64,000 bases of DNA from Sebastes aleutianus (Eukaryota; Chordata; Actinopteri; Perciformes; Sebastidae), in assembly GCA_916700875.1 (NCBI GenBank), contig CAKAKS010000067.1, positions 10,567,591-10,631,590 of the forward strand, read 5' to 3'. Positions within the stretch are counted from its first letter, which is position 1, and every line of letters begins with the position of its first letter. The position numbers and the translations under genes were made by a program. Below the pieces are notes generated by a model that saw only the letters and a program-made list of their open reading frames with translations, did no database searches and was not told the DNA's origin. This document shows, piece by piece, positions 36,119 through 48,900 of the stretch.

Positions 36119-39100
36119 GTTGTCATGTCAAGTCTGTCGTCACCTCCGGGGTCATGCCTGGGGCGCTGCGTTGTCTCCAGGTGACAGGGGAACCCTCCTC
36201 GTACTCATGTTTATCAGTCCAGCGCTGAGGAGCTGCTGAGTGAGGTCAGTGTAAACCAGGATTAACCCTTCCCACTTTCTGGTTGACCAGAGGGTCAGGG
36301 GGAGCTCGCTGCCTGCCTCTTTCTCTCAACTCCCTTGTTTTTACTTCTTTTGTGTGGAGGAGCATCTGAAATATTTCAATCATTTAAAGAGCTTTTCTTC
36401 TCTGAGAGGTCGGCCTGCGTTGTCAGGGACGAGAGCTCATTGGTTCACTTGTGCAGGAGCAGGTGAAACAGGAGCTGTCAGGGGTCCGAGTGCCAACACT
36501 GGACAAACTCTTAAGGGATTCATTCCCAAATTACCAAAATATAAACAAAATTAGTTCAGTCAAGAGTCAATCAGTCAAGAATTTAGGTTACCTATTATCA
36601 CATCTACAATCATTTGGTTTCATTTTATGTTCACAAGCAGGTTTCACTTTCTCAAATGTTACTTTTGTCATTTTAGAGAAAGCTAAGTGCAGAGCTACAA
36701 AAGAAAGTGTAATATTATTTCTCTCTCTGCAGCAATGACTTCTTTGATCATAACTTTAGAGTGACACATTTTCTACATTACATCATATTTATTGGAAAGA
36801 TACTTTTGTCTAAAGCATTTCTCCCATCAGGAGAGTTCAGTGTTGCTCAAGGACACTTAGATACATCGAACATTTGTTGAACCACCAAATCTCAGTTTAT
36901 TATGACCCACTATACATTAAACAGGCATATAAGATGTGGCCATTTACTGCATCAGGTGAAGCAGCTAAATCAACCTGAGAATGAGAGATACTTTCAGGCA
37001 GTCAAGGACATTGTTTTAGCAGGACAGAAATAGCAGGTCGGGTTAGGTTTCTTTTTATTGAGTTTTAATCGGAGAAAGAAGACCATCAATGAATATTTTC
37101 TGCCGGAGTTCCTGACGACAAAGTTAACTCTGATAAAGGTAAAGTTCTTTGCTGACTTACAGTAACGTTAGCTTGAGGCAACAAATCCGACAACAAATCA
37201 GCCTATATTGTGAAAGTAGTTCTCAAATGCATATTGTAATACTTTCTGTCTACTTCACTCTGATATTTCAGAACGATTATTCTAGAAATCTGCCATTATT
37301 TCCTTTGGAATAAATCTCACTGATATCGTTGAAAATGTCATATTGACATGCCGGGTGTGAAAGTTTGACAGTCCTAGCAAGGGGTGAGACGTTGGCATCA
37401 ACAGTCTACATGGGTTTCATGCAAATGAATTCCAACAAACTATGTATTCGTTCTAAATTCATTCAAACTTGATTTTTTTAAAAAGTGACAGCTCTGAATC
37501 TACTGCTGTGAAACTTTCTTGCAGACGTTTCTTTGTTGAAGCTGCCCCATTACTCACACTGTAGTTTACCATGCAATTAGCAAATCCGATGTGGGCACCA
37601 AATGTCCACCATAAGACTTCCTATGAAGTGCCCTGAACTTGGTCTGAGGACACTCCAGCGCTCCCTGCGGGCACTCTGACCTCCCAGGCGGTGTTTGCTC
37701 TCCGGCGCAGCACGAACATGTTTTCACTGTGGATCCTGGGCTCATAAAACACACTAATTAGAGGGCATCCTTCAGCAGAGTGCAGCTATCAGTCAGTCAT
37801 TTTATGTTTATGGCCATTTTTTTCTGTTGCTATAAAACCCTGCTGCTGGAGTGGTGTATAGCTGACTTAAGGAGCCCGGGGCGGAGATAAGACACCTATA
37901 ATGTCTCCATATCAGCACTGAGGTCAACGCTGCTGTCTCCACCGGGTTGTAACCCTTGGCTGGGCACTGATACATGACAGTCGCCCACGCATGTTTCCAA
38001 AGCCAAGAAATGTGTGTGTGTACTTATGTAGAAGTTGAAAATATGCTACTTTGGCACTCTTTGTCGGTAAAAAAAAGCGGTCTTAAGTAACATGCAAGAT
38101 GCAGATTTACAGAAAAAGACAGAGAGAGATGTTCTGTTGTCTTTGAGCTAGCATGCAATGAAACGCAGATAGGAATACCTTACTAAAGCTCAAGTCAAAC
38201 AGATACTGTACTTAAGGCATGAGAAAAGATCGGCAGTCCCGGTCCCATCCAGCAAGCATGCGATGAGTCACAACAACTTGGGCAAACAATGTTGTCTGGT
38301 GTGACTCATAACCACTGACACATGGGTATCCAGAACACGTGGATGGGCACACATTTGGGCAAGCCTGGGCAAAGGGCTGCCATCGACACCTGGATAAATC
38401 CTCTCATCTATCTCACACCAAGCCATCCTCTACACCAAACTGAGGGAGTGTAAATGCATAGGATTTGGTTTCATTGCACGTTTGTTTCTTTCTCGCTCTA
38501 CTGTGTGTCCGGATTGGTCCATTATACCTGCAGCAGGATCCTGCTCCTCCACCCGCTCACATGGCCATATACTCTAGTGATTAACAGCCCAGTGCAAACA
38601 GCAACAACCCTGCTGTGAGTCACTGAGTCAACATGCAAGTTGTCTTCTTGTCTTTGGCTCTAGACAGTTCCCATCACGCCTTCCAAGTCGTGCTTCACCA
38701 GCTTAGAATAAACTGTTATTTGTACATTTAATATGACCATCTGTAAAATATGTTTACAACATATATATATATAGATTTTTTGTTTTTGACTCACAGTTTC
38801 AAGTTGAGTTTCTAAGAGCAAACACACCTGTCACCCTGGCAGTTATGCAGGCTTTGCATATCCTGTCTTCCTTTTCGAACAGGATTTAAAGATTAATATG
38901 TCACAGTGAACAAAGCAGCCAACAACTTCTCCAAGCTTATATAAACCAATACACAATGCTGTGTATTCATTCACTGTTTTCCAGGAACTAGAGTAGTATA
39001 TGCTAGTATATACAGCTGTGAAATGTTGAGAGCTATTTAAGGTCACTGTAAGGCTGGTTTGGTTGACGATGTTCCCAAAGAGTGAAACGGGGACACGGCC

Positions 39101-39584
39101 TGACATCAGACGGGACTCCGTGCCAAACAAGTAATAACTCGAGAACATTCAGTCCTCCTGGTTGAAGCTCTTTGTTGTGTTACTGTACTTGTGCCCATAC
39201 AGCTGGTAATTTGTTTGGTGGAATGTGGCAATACCTGCTGATGCCTTCAGGGAACTAAAAAGAAAACACCTGCCAAACTTTCCCAGTCTTTGAGGACTAT
39301 GGCGTGCCTACCAAATCTGTTGGTGGTGTGAAGTGATTTTATTTGTCTTCAGTGTAAAACCTTTTTCAAGAAATGTTCCTAAATCAAATGACTTAAAACA
39401 AGTAATGTGGTTCCTTATCTGCATTAAAAAAATAAAGAGTAATATTCATCACAGTCATCCATTTTCAAGTAAAGAAAAACTCTTTCTGAGCTGACTCAGA
39501 GCAACCACGACTGAAAGTTGAACATATTAACCTGATCTGTGCTGTACTAACATGTTAAGTGTGTCACGCACCGTCGTCTGTATA
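35756..39584. other. Intergenic sequence, nothing assigned except a CT microsatellite
   Basis: Contains the (CT)n run at 36061-36119 and a short AT run at about 38760-38773. No exon-like structure that I can support. Confidence 0.5.
36061..36119. repeat. (CT)n microsatellite
   Basis: An uninterrupted CT run of about 50 bases followed by GTCTCTCTG. It is the longest perfect dinucleotide run in the window. Confidence 0.95.
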
Positions 39585-40112
39585 GTCTGCCCTCGTCAGA
39601 GGTTTTTTGGCCGATTCAGCATGTCGAATCGGCGGCGGAGCCCGTCGGATTGGCTGTTAAGTGCATGAGAAGAGAAACAGAAATGAGGAAAGAAAGCCGA
39701 CGAATAAAGTCAAGAGGAAAAACACGGAAGGCACTTCTCATTTTACATCTTCATCTCATCTGATCATTTAAATACACAGATATTTTCACAACAGAATGAA
39801 GCTGAGTGACAGTGATTGGAAAATTGGTCAGAAAACGCTGCTATATTTCATGCACGTATCATAACAACGGCTTGTATATCCGCCGTCCTTGGCCTTCCAG
39901 TTTCCCTTTTTGAATGACGAATACAGACTACCGCCGCCTGCTGGTATTTCATCTCACGCAGGCGCAGAACGTACGTGGTAGTCGGCCGTTGGCTAGAGTC
40001 TTTGCGGTGGGTTTGAGTGCAACTCAAGACACGGGCGACGTGAAGCGACGCAACAGGTGGCCTTCGTCGCAGCTAGTTCTCTGATGTCAGATTAGTGTGC
40101 CTGCGCCTTTAA
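39585..40112. mobile_element. MITE family R3, long copy
   Basis: The right end, GATGTCAGATTAGTGTGCCTGCG then CCTTTAAA, read in reverse matches the start of the 8536 fragment (ACATCAGAGA.CTAGC). The section with TTTCATGCACGTATCATAAC, GCTTGTATATCCGCCGTCC, CTCACGCAGGCGCAGAACG and TCTTTGCGGTGGGTTTGAG matches the reverse complement of 58806-58985. The left part has GTCGAATCGGCGGCGGAGC. Several CG-rich blocks and no ORF. Confidence 0.65.
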
Positions 40113-42004
40113 ACTCAGGATATTGTGAAGTGTGTGCAGGTTGCAGTGAAGACATACAGATGCAGCAACTTGCAAAACAGTACTTGAGCCTTGACGCTCT
40201 CAGCACAGCTGCTCCATGTCAAAGCCATGCTGGAAATATCGAGCCAAGAAGCTGTTGTAGTTAAGTTATGAAATTTATGAGACTGATAAAGGGAAATCCT
40301 AATCAAAAACACATGTCATACTACAAATGAACCTAAATAAACCAGCTGCCAGTGACATCTGCAATGAGAACTCGTAATCCAAAGGAATCTGACAGGTTGA
40401 CTGGGAATGTTTCACGATCAGTTTTTTTATCCTTATAACCCTCGTCTAGTGTACATTTGTCATCTGCTGTCGTACTTTCCGCAGAAAATCCATCCCGCTC
40501 TTCTCTCTGTGGTCACTCAGGGTCTGAGGATGAAGACGAGGTCCCCGGGGTCCTGATGTGGCCGCTCGCTACGCTGGACACCACGGCTCGCAGAGAATAG
40601 GATACGTTTTTTCGTTCCTTTTTTTCTTTTTCTTTTCTTTTTTCTCCAGGGTCGCGTAAACACCAGCTCCAGACCTGAGTGGGATCAAAGTGCTCATTAA
40701 AGAAGCCCACAACCCTGAGAAATGGCAGACCAAATAGCAGCCCATGGTGGCGGGCAAAAACTAAATTTGGAACAAGGGCATGCATTCATTTCCCAGGAAT
40801 GGGGTGTCTTAGGCAATTGCCATTGAGCAACGACAGTGTTTTAAACAGTCGTTTTTTTAAAGCTACAGTAACAAGTTTTGATACAGAAAACAGAGGAAGA
40901 GTTATTCTAGATAGAGAGAAAACACTCATCTCTGACGCATCATCAACATCTTATTCGGATGTTGCATTAAAAGTGAAATCAGCAGATGAGTGACGATTCT
41001 GAACTTTGATTCACCCCGGAAAGAAATATGTCACATGCTTTGGAAATACTGTAAATACACAGACACAAATGTCACTAAACTGGCTGTATTTCAAAAAGGA
41101 AATTAAAAGTTTTATTTCTGAATGCGTCATTTAAAAAGAAAAATACCCTGCCAGCTATTCATCACACAGGTCAGTTCAGCTCATGCATGATCAACACGTC
41201 TATAAACAGGTGACCAAACCTCCTGTTAAAATGACACACACTTATACAGAAAGAAAATCAATTACATCTCATTTACAATCCACAAAGGTGTCATAGTTTC
41301 TGCTCATTTACCGGTTTCCGCCAGCTGGGCTGAAATAGTGGAAATGCAGCGTTTGTGTGTGTAACAGAAACACACTGAGGCATCTGTTGAACGCGGGCGA
41401 ACACAGGAGTGCGATTCACAGTTGGCCACTGATTCAAATCAATGTTTTTTCTTTTAGCGGTTATGAGCAGAATCAAACATCGACTGGTGAGATAGAGAAA
41501 AACACCTTTGTTGTGGCTTCCGAGTGAAAGCAAAAACACAAAAGCACAATGACATATTATCACCGCTTACAGGCTTCTTAAAAGCTCAATCAGAGGATTG
41601 TTAACATTTGTGCATGGGGACAATAGGTTTTCCAGTTCCGAACGTAAATCAAACCGGCCTTGTGTAAACAGAGGGAGCGAAACAATCTGGATTCATCTGT
41701 TGATTCAGATTTCTATTTGAGTCTTTGTGATTATGGCTTTCCCACCATTGCTCTGTAATTATAGGCCTGCTCTCCTCAGCAGTAAGGTTCACATTACAAG
41801 TGTGGTTATCAACATGTGTGCGAGAGCGAGTGAGAATGTGTGAGGGTGAGTGTACGTGACGGGCAGCGGAGGACTTACAGCGCAGCATGAGCGTGCCTGT
41901 GGTTGACCTGCTACCCTTAACGTCCACGGCGGAGGCTCAATTATCAGAAATAAGGTCTCTGGTGAGACAGTGTGATACATGACTGTATTGATGACAGTTT
42001 GTCA
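40113..42004. other. Intergenic sequence, nothing assigned
   Basis: A pyrimidine-rich run lies at about 40606-40645. ORFs are short and antisense-overlapping. No supported gene or repeat. Confidence 0.5.
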
Positions 42005-42170
42005 GTGTTGGAAAATAACTAAATTCATTTACTTGAGGTCTACTTAAGTCCAATTTTGAGGTTCTTTTTGTTCACTTGAGTATTTTTATTCCATGCTGTT
42101 TTTTTCACTACATTTCAGAGGGTAATATTCTACCTTTTACTCCACCAGATTGATGTGACAGCTATAAAGC
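42005..42170 (-). mobile_element. Fragment of hAT-like AGTGGTGGAA MITE
   Basis: Starts CAGTGTTGGAAAATAACTAA, then CATTTACTTGAGGTCTAC, CAATTTTGAGG, CACTACATTTCAGAGGG and TTTTACTCCACCAGATTG. This is the terminal ~165 bp of the same family seen at 5334-6262 and 44241-45516, in the opposite sense to the latter's right half. Confidence 0.7.
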
Positions 42171-44240
42171 GGTGCAATATAGTGGCACAAAATAAAAACA
42201 AACACAAAACGAAACAAAGTTCCACATCTCTCACCCATACATCAACAAGACTAAAAGGCAGACGGCAGATGACAGGTCATACTCAAGCAAACAAAAACAC
42301 TTAACATGACTTATTTTAGCAGAATAAACTTTTTTTAGGCGCTTTTTAAAACAAGCTTTGCTAGTCGATTTTTTAAGGAGGAGTGGCAGCTCTGTACAAG
42401 TTCAGGTGCAGGAACTACTACATGACCTTGTGTTACCTGTTACCTTGTGTTACCTGAGGTATGAAATATTTGAGTGAAGGCTTTTAGGCCTAGCAAGAGT
42501 ACAAATGTTATGAAAGAAGACAAGGAGATTACTTAAAACTCTGTTCTCAACTTTTAGCCGGGAGAGAACATCACGCATTATTAATATTATAGGGATTATT
42601 GAAAGTTATGTGGTATAATAGCCAGTATAATCAGCAAGAAAGTCCTCTAAGGGTGGTGGATGTATTTTAACCCTTCTTCTGCCTTTAACCAATTAGTTTT
42701 GTTGCCTAAACCTAACCAATCATTTCACAACGTTAACCACGTGGCATTGTGTGTTTTTGCAAGCGAGATATGAAACGCATTTACTAAACATAGTTCTGAT
42801 TCAGAAACGTCCACATTCAACGTATCCTGTGGTTTGCAGAAACGTCACCAATTTTTTTCTGGTGATGTTTTCTGGGTTGTTCGTGTCTGAAATCACTCCC
42901 TGACTCAGTTATTTCAGACACTTATCAATCGTCATCGTTTGCGTCAACTGTGGCAGTTGGTGTGTCATGCGACACATTTTCCATTGCATTAAATGTGAAG
43001 CATTGCATTGTGGGATTTTGTGGCAGAAAGTAGTACATTATAAATACTGTCTTCCAGATAACTTTGAATGTGTACATTCTTAAATTAAGGATCTGGATAC
43101 GTCTTCTACCACTGATGTTTGTTTTTTTGTGATTGCAGCCAAAAGAACGAGGATTAGTCAAAATCCTGTTTCCTGAGTCAAACGGGAGGACTTTTGAGGA
43201 GGAACGCAGTCTTGCAGCTTTTAGGTAAAACCACATTTTAACTGTGGAATTTGGATTCTCCAGAGAAGTCATCAGTCAAACGGAGGACAGGACTGAGTTG
43301 TAGTTTCTTTAAGCTCAAGAGACAGCGCCAACAGTCCCACTTTTTAAGTGTAGATAGAGATATTCCCTGATGAAGCTTAGACAGGCCTAACCCCGAATGA
43401 TGAATTAGGCTATTCACCTCTCCCAAATCCACACAGACCTCTGTGTGTTTTGTCACATGAAAACACAAGGTTGCCTCTTGTACCCCAGGCCCAAGTATGT
43501 AAAAACAGAGGAAATAGCTGAAAGAAAAGGTGTCATTTTTCTTCATCTGAAAGAGTGTGCATGTGTGTGTGTGTGCGGCTCAGAGAAAAAGTGAGAGTGC
43601 CTGCATGCGTGAGAAGCACATGTAGGGAAAGTGAGAGCGCGAAGGGAGAAAGAGAAACCGGCCTCTAATTCGCTGATCTCAGCTGATTACATTTTCCCGT
43701 CCAGACGGTAGACATTCCTTCAACCTGTGGCCGCAACCATCGGGCCCCTCGGTTTTAACTCCGCAGCAGAGTCCCATTAGAGCTAAACAACTCTGAGTCT
43801 ATGCAGGCCGCAGAAACAGGTGGGCGTGAGGGGTGAGACTGGTCACCGAAACCCTGTTAGAGGTCAACAGACTTTAGAGACACCATGAGGATTTAGACTC
43901 AATGTTTGGTACGTCGGATTTTCTCACGCACATCAAAAAGGAGAAAAAAAGATTTCTGTTTGTTTTGATGGCTGTGAAAACGCAACATCTGTGCCACAAA
44001 GAGTTAAACATCAGATCTGTTTGCAGCTCTAAATACAACCTTGTAATGTGATCTGCCCGAGTTGATCAGAGTGAGAAGCTGTCATCAGTAAACCACATCT
44101 GAGGATCTGCCACCAGCCCCAGCCGGTGACACTGGGAAGACATGACACGGCGGAAATTTGTCCGATGCGTAGTGCATCCATGTTGTGCGTGAGTACTCCG
44201 ACTCGAGCAGCTCTCCTTGCTGGGGCTGTGTGTCGCGGTA
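42171..44240. other. Intergenic sequence with one R1-core fragment and one exon-like segment
   Basis: At about 42680-42735 the string CTTTAACCAATTAGTTTTGTTGCCTAAACCTAACC is the R1/R6 core alone. At 43139-43224 there is an exon-like open segment. A TG microsatellite lies at 43560-43577. Nothing else is assignable. Confidence 0.45.
43139..43224 (+). other. Exon-like 86-nt segment with splice-site-like borders
   Basis: A T-rich tract and GATTGCAG acceptor end at 43138, and an AG|GTAAAA donor follows 43224. One frame stays open throughout and reads PKERGLVKILFPESNGRTF then EEERSLAAF plus two bases; the other two frames have stops. I do not recognise the peptide, and no partner exon could be found. 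It may well be chance. Confidence 0.15.
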
Positions 44241-44700
44241 CACCTGTGGTGGAAGAAATATTCAGATCTAGTAAACGGAAAAGTTACTTGTTTTAGTGCA
44301 GGGGTTGGGCCCCTCCAAAGGGTCACACTCTGAGAAGTTTAGAGGGGAAATCTTTCTTTCTTCTTTGAACTGCTAAAGGCTCCTTCAGAGCTGACAGTCG
44401 AATAGCTCCAGAATCCCCCCACACCTTTCCAATGTCGATCCTTTCTCCGAACCTTTCAGGAACTTCCTGAAACCGACAATGATTGTCCAGCTGTGTGGAG
44501 CTGAGAGAGGAGCAATGGTTTGAACTTCTCTCTCTGGCTCTCCTTTTTTCATTGTTGACACAACTATTTCTGTCACTTTTCATGTGAACAACTGAGGGCA
44601 TCACCATGAATATCTTCCAGGAGAGACTTTCTAAAAAAATGTGCGCCGTAACAATATTGTGTCTTCCCTCTCTCTACAGCAGCCGGCTTTTCACCCTGCC

Positions 44701-45136
44701 TTTAAAGGTGCTAAATGCGAGAATGGGAGCATTTCTATTGCCTCTCAACGGCTCTCAACATGGCGACGGCTGAGCAGCAAAAGTGCTGACAGAGCTAACA
44801 GCGTTTACCTGGGGGGACACGGGCAGGTGGGCGCTACGCTTCCGCGACGACACCATCGTCCAGGACGGCGTTATCAGCTGTAACCGCCGTATGAGAGCAG
44901 TACAGAGTGGCGGCCGTGAGCGAGCCAGTGGGGCACGCTCACATGCACTCAAAGGCACGTGCGGCAACCGGCCTGGCGATGTCAGCAAAGCATGGAGAAG
45001 CTGTGATTAAAACACACACACAGAGGGAGAGTGACTTCATTCTCTGCTCAGGTAGACATTACTCCTCTATATCTTTACATAGCAAATAGTTGTGTGCTGC
45101 TATATTAATGCTCTGGATATCGAATAGAGAACCTAT
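44701..45136 (-). mobile_element. MITE family R5, copy 2 (nested)
   Basis: Reverse orientation relative to 35131-35403. It runs from TTTAAAGGTGCTAAATGCGA to TAATGCTCTGGATATCGAAT then AGAGAACCTATAA. Relative to copy 1 it carries an extra ~130 bp (about 44935-45085, including GTGATTAAAACACACACACA), so it has its own insertion or copy 1 has a deletion. Confidence 0.75.
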
Positions 45137-45384
45137 AAGTGTGGCCTTTCGCAACAGCTATTAACACTTTTGATATTCTAAGAAGTTCGGACCACACGCC
45201 ATACAAACTAGTTCTCCTTTATCATAACCCAACCCTAACAACTCAAAGACATCGGAAACATGACAAGGGACTTTTTACAAGACCCTGCCCTTTTATAGGG
45301 CAAAACCACTTGTTTATTTTGATGTGTTGTATTTAATGAAGTTATCATATATGTTATGTAAAATCTTAATCTGAAAAATAACTC
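45137..45384. other. Sequence between R5 and the right half of the hAT-like MITE
   Basis: No further feature supported. Part is probably interior sequence of the outer MITE. Confidence 0.4.
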
Positions 45385-45740
45385 AATAAATGTTGTGGAG
45401 TAAAAAGTGCAATATTTCCCTGAAATGTAGTGGAGTATAAAGTTGTATAAAATGGAAATACAAGTATCTTAACATTGTTTTTGAGTAAATGTACTTAGTT
45501 ACATTCCACCACTGCTGTACACCCGCAAACACATAAACACAGTGAAAACACACACCTCAGCCCAACGACAGGATCACTTTTTCCGCCATGAAGGCCACGA
45601 AGGTCAGGGAAACACTGGCAGCGTTTCAACAAGCCCCCCCCGCCCCCCCGCCACCCCCTCCCTCGCTCTGCTCCTCGGCAGGCAACACGTTTACTATCAA
45701 CAGGAAACATCTTTCACCGTAAAGGAAGTGTTACTCTCTA

Positions 45741-45817
45741 ATTGGCCTGATGTGATTCAATGACCAGGCCGCTCTCAGCCAATGGGAGGGGGCTTATTTT
45801 AAGAGGAGGTATAAAAG
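45741..45817 (+). promoter_or_regulatory. Promoter-like cluster: two CCAAT boxes and a TATA box
   Basis: A reverse CCAAT (ATTGG, 45741-45745), a forward CCAAT (45779-45783, within CAGCCAATGGGAGGGGG) and a canonical TATAAAAG (45810-45817) lie within 77 bp. This is ideal core-promoter spacing and would place transcription starts near 45840. It lies outside the repeats I identified. No annotated-type gene follows, only a 40-codon ORF. It may drive a noncoding RNA or an unrecognised small gene, or be chance. Confidence 0.4.
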
Positions 45818-45872
45818 GGAACGGAGGCCCTTCCAGAAAGCTTAGACGGCACAAAGTTCTCACACTGAATAC

Positions 45873-45995
45873 ATGGTGTGCTCTCGGCTCAACTTCTGCA
45901 AAGTTGTTAAGACTGTACATAGACGCATTACTAAGCACATCTGGTTTCATTGTTGTTTCATGGATCCCATAACACATCATGAAACCACAGTCTAA
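45873..45995 (+). CDS. Possible 40-aa small ORF downstream of a TATA box (speculative)
   Basis: I do not recognise this product. The first ATG after the predicted start near 45840 opens a frame of 40 codons ending at TAA 45993-45995. It starts MVCSRLNFCKVVKTVHRR and continues with ITKHIWFHCCFMDPI and a His/Thr-rich tail. It is Cys- and His-containing and basic at the start, with no clear signal peptide or membrane segment. Kozak context is partial: G at +4 but T at -3. Its position relative to the promoter-like cluster is the only reason to list it. Confidence 0.15.
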   Translation: MVCSRLNFCKVVKTVHRRITKHIWFHCCFMDPITHHETTV

Positions 45996-48900
45996 GCAGA
46001 AGAAGATGGGGGGAAACCCAGAGTGCAAAAAAAACTGACCTCATTATGATTCTCCAGTCTTGGCGTATGTGTTCCTCATCGCACATTTTATGAACAGAGA
46101 AAAGGGATCCATGTATCCGGTAGCTTGCAATATATCAAATCATAAATCATACATAGGCTATGTGACGGTGAGAGGAAGGTCCCGTTGAGAGGGATTTGCT
46201 GTTATTCTTTTACTTTTGGAGCTCTGCCTCATGACAGAGCAGTTGCCCCCTCAGCTGCCGCTTATGCCACAATCTCATTTTTACTCTGCACATTCCTAAA
46301 GGTGATTGTTCTTGCCAACTTTGACATTTTTTTTGGTTTCAATGGACTGTGAGAGGCATGAGAGCAGAGCCAAAAATATCATTACACAGAGGGTGACATT
46401 AGGGGAGCGCGGCCTGGCGACGGGGAGCTATGACGGAGTTCCCTGATTAGTGAGTTACCACGCAGAGACAAAGGGCCTCTGAAATCACAGGAAACAGAAC
46501 AATCAAAGAGCCGGCGCACATTCCAAGAAAAGCAGCGCGCCACAGAAACACAACATGATCCAGGACGTTGCTGTGTCTGAACATCTGATGAAAGCTTTAG
46601 CTCAGCAAGTGCAGTGAATTATAAGCAAAGAATGACGCCAAGGACAGAGCAAATAGCTGAAATCTTAAATTACTGAAACGCATACATTCGGTGCTATCTT
46701 TGATCACTTTTTCCTGCTGAGAGAGGGGAAATCAAAAGAAGACATGACTGCAAGCCGTATTTGGATAAGAACTGACCCTAATTATAACTTCCACACTGTT
46801 TGAATCTGTCTTACAATCTCACTGACAGGTATTTTCATACACTCGCAGACGCAAAACCCCCAAACCCTCAAAACTGTGGGGTCCCCCCCGCTTCCCAAAA
46901 AACACCACTGGGCCCACACAGCTTTCCCATGATCCATTAGATCTGGAAATAACTGTCTCCTTCCCGTTCTCCAAAATGGCAGCTCTGTTTCCGCAGCATT
47001 GGTTTTGCTGGATTAGAACAATTCCCCACCAGCCCATAATTTGTGGGATTCTCATAACACGCCACACCCTGCCATACATTTCCATTATAACCCCATTTTG
47101 TCCTCTGATGAGGATATTTCAGGATGAAGGAGGACATCTTATCAAGGTTTTGGTGAAGGACCCTCTGTTATTTGGGGGGCTGCTTTGGGTCAACACGGAT
47201 GAGCTTCTAGCCGCTAAACGTCTCCGATTTCTCCTCAATTGTTCAGTAGCAGGTAACAACAGGGTTGGGTGGAAAACCCTCAATGTGGGCGCACAAATTC
47301 TAGGTCAAGTGAAGATGAAGGGGATCTATTTTCAGCAAAATGTGCTGTTTATCTCTGTGTGTAAAACTAGTGGGGAACCTCTTCCCCCACAAGTCAGGCC
47401 CACTTCTCTAATTTGTGGCGCATGTGGCTACCTATGTGATGCGGTTGCTAGATTATCTGTTTTCTCTTTCTCTTTTGCTCTGTCTTTTTTTTTGTGTGTG
47501 CTTCATAAACAACTACCAAATTGATGAGCAACAAGTAGTTGATACAGACTTTGACCTTGATGGAGAGTTTCAGTATTTCCTGAGTATTTGCACAAGATTC
47601 AAAATCTTGCAAATCTCTCATCTGACCATCAGCTACAGAGAACAGAACAAGCTGCGAGTCCTTTCTCTGTGTTTCCAGGGTGACAGCGTATCAGTCAGGG
47701 TTGTGCAACGCAACGGGGCGAGGGCAAAAAATGCCAGATGAGTATAAATCTTCAGCACGGTCGACATCAGAGTCTGCGAAAACAAATTAGGGCCCCGCAG
47801 TCCCCTTGGCTCATTCAGAGACACACACAATATAAACACAACTGGTGTACATGTGTTCCCGTTAATCCCTGATTTAAAAGACAACATTCAACAGCGTAGG
47901 CAAGAATGTGGTATCTCTGTCGTCGTGAGCCTGTGTGAGGTCCACGCTGCTGAGCTGACTGCAGACAAAGCACAAAGGAGAGACGCAGAGATCAAGAGAC
48001 AGTTTGAATGCTGTGTAGATGAGCAGGAAGGTTACAGTACGATGCCAGAATAGTGAATGATGCACCGGTTTCCTGGTAGAGTTAAAGACACACAAGCTTC
48101 AACACATGTCACTCAGACAAAAAAGGGACGCTCAATTTGTTCCATTACACTCACACATGAAGCTAAACAGATTTGCATAGCTGCAAATGCATAACAAACA
48201 ATTGCCAATAAACTTAAGACAGCTCAAAAATGTGCAGCACATTGAGCAGAGAGGAACTGTGATTGTTCTCTGCAAACATGCAAGCTGCCTCAGTTTGCGT
48301 TAACCCACAACACACAAGCACTCGCGCTCACACACACGAAACACACACTTCAGGAAACTATGGCCAAACTGTGAGAAGATTCACTGTTCAAAAAACAGGA
48401 AGTGGTTACCAGCTGCATTAAACCAGAGTGCACCTCTGTAATACTAACTCTCAAAAAAATACACTGCCAACCTGCCATATCTGACTACTTAAAAACTCTG
48501 AAGCAGAACTGAGAAAACCGTTCCACTGCCTCCTCTAATAATGCATGAGAGATGCATATTCAAACATTATTCAAGGGTTCTCATTTGTGCTGGAATGCAG
48601 TTCCTCCTTGTCATTAGAAAGTTGTACTCGCTCACATGCATGCGGGCCTTTGTCAAAAAAACATTTCTATGCCTTTAACAAAAGAATGTCTGACTTGCAT
48701 AATATGCCAGGCAGGTAGATTAGCGAAGGCTTACTCTCCTGCACCGTGTCTGCGCCTCAGGTTAAACAGAGCAGCTGCATCTGAGAATGTCACCCAGAGC
48801 CGCGGGGCTCCCCTTCCTAATGAGCACACATGCATTTATGGATCAAGTGTGTTTATCCCCTCGGCCTGCCGCAGGTTGAAGTACATGACCTGTCCTGCTG

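Larger units (their letters stand above)
44241..45516 (+). mobile_element. hAT-like AGTGGTGGAA MITE split by nested insertions
   Basis: The left terminus, TGTGGTGGAAGAAATATTCA followed by GATC (44243 on), and the right terminus at about 45385-45516 (TGTTGTGGAGTAAAAAGTGC, TGAAATGTAGTGGAGTATAA, AAATGTACTTAGTTACATTC, CACCACTGC) belong to one element. They lie about 1 kb apart because other elements have jumped in: a CAGGGGTTGGGCCCC hAT-like end at 44300 and the R5 MITE at 44701-45136. No transposase ORF. Confidence 0.65.

Noticed and set aside
41649..41980. Minus-strand 92-codon and 63-codon frames
   Set aside because: Overlapping frames in different phases with no recognisable motif.
46976..47524. 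Longest plus-strand open frame in the window (182 codons)
   Set aside because: No recognisable domain, an odd Cys/Phe/Leu-rich C-terminus, a second overlapping 108-codon frame in another phase, and no splice or promoter support. In 64 kb an open frame of this length can occur by chance.
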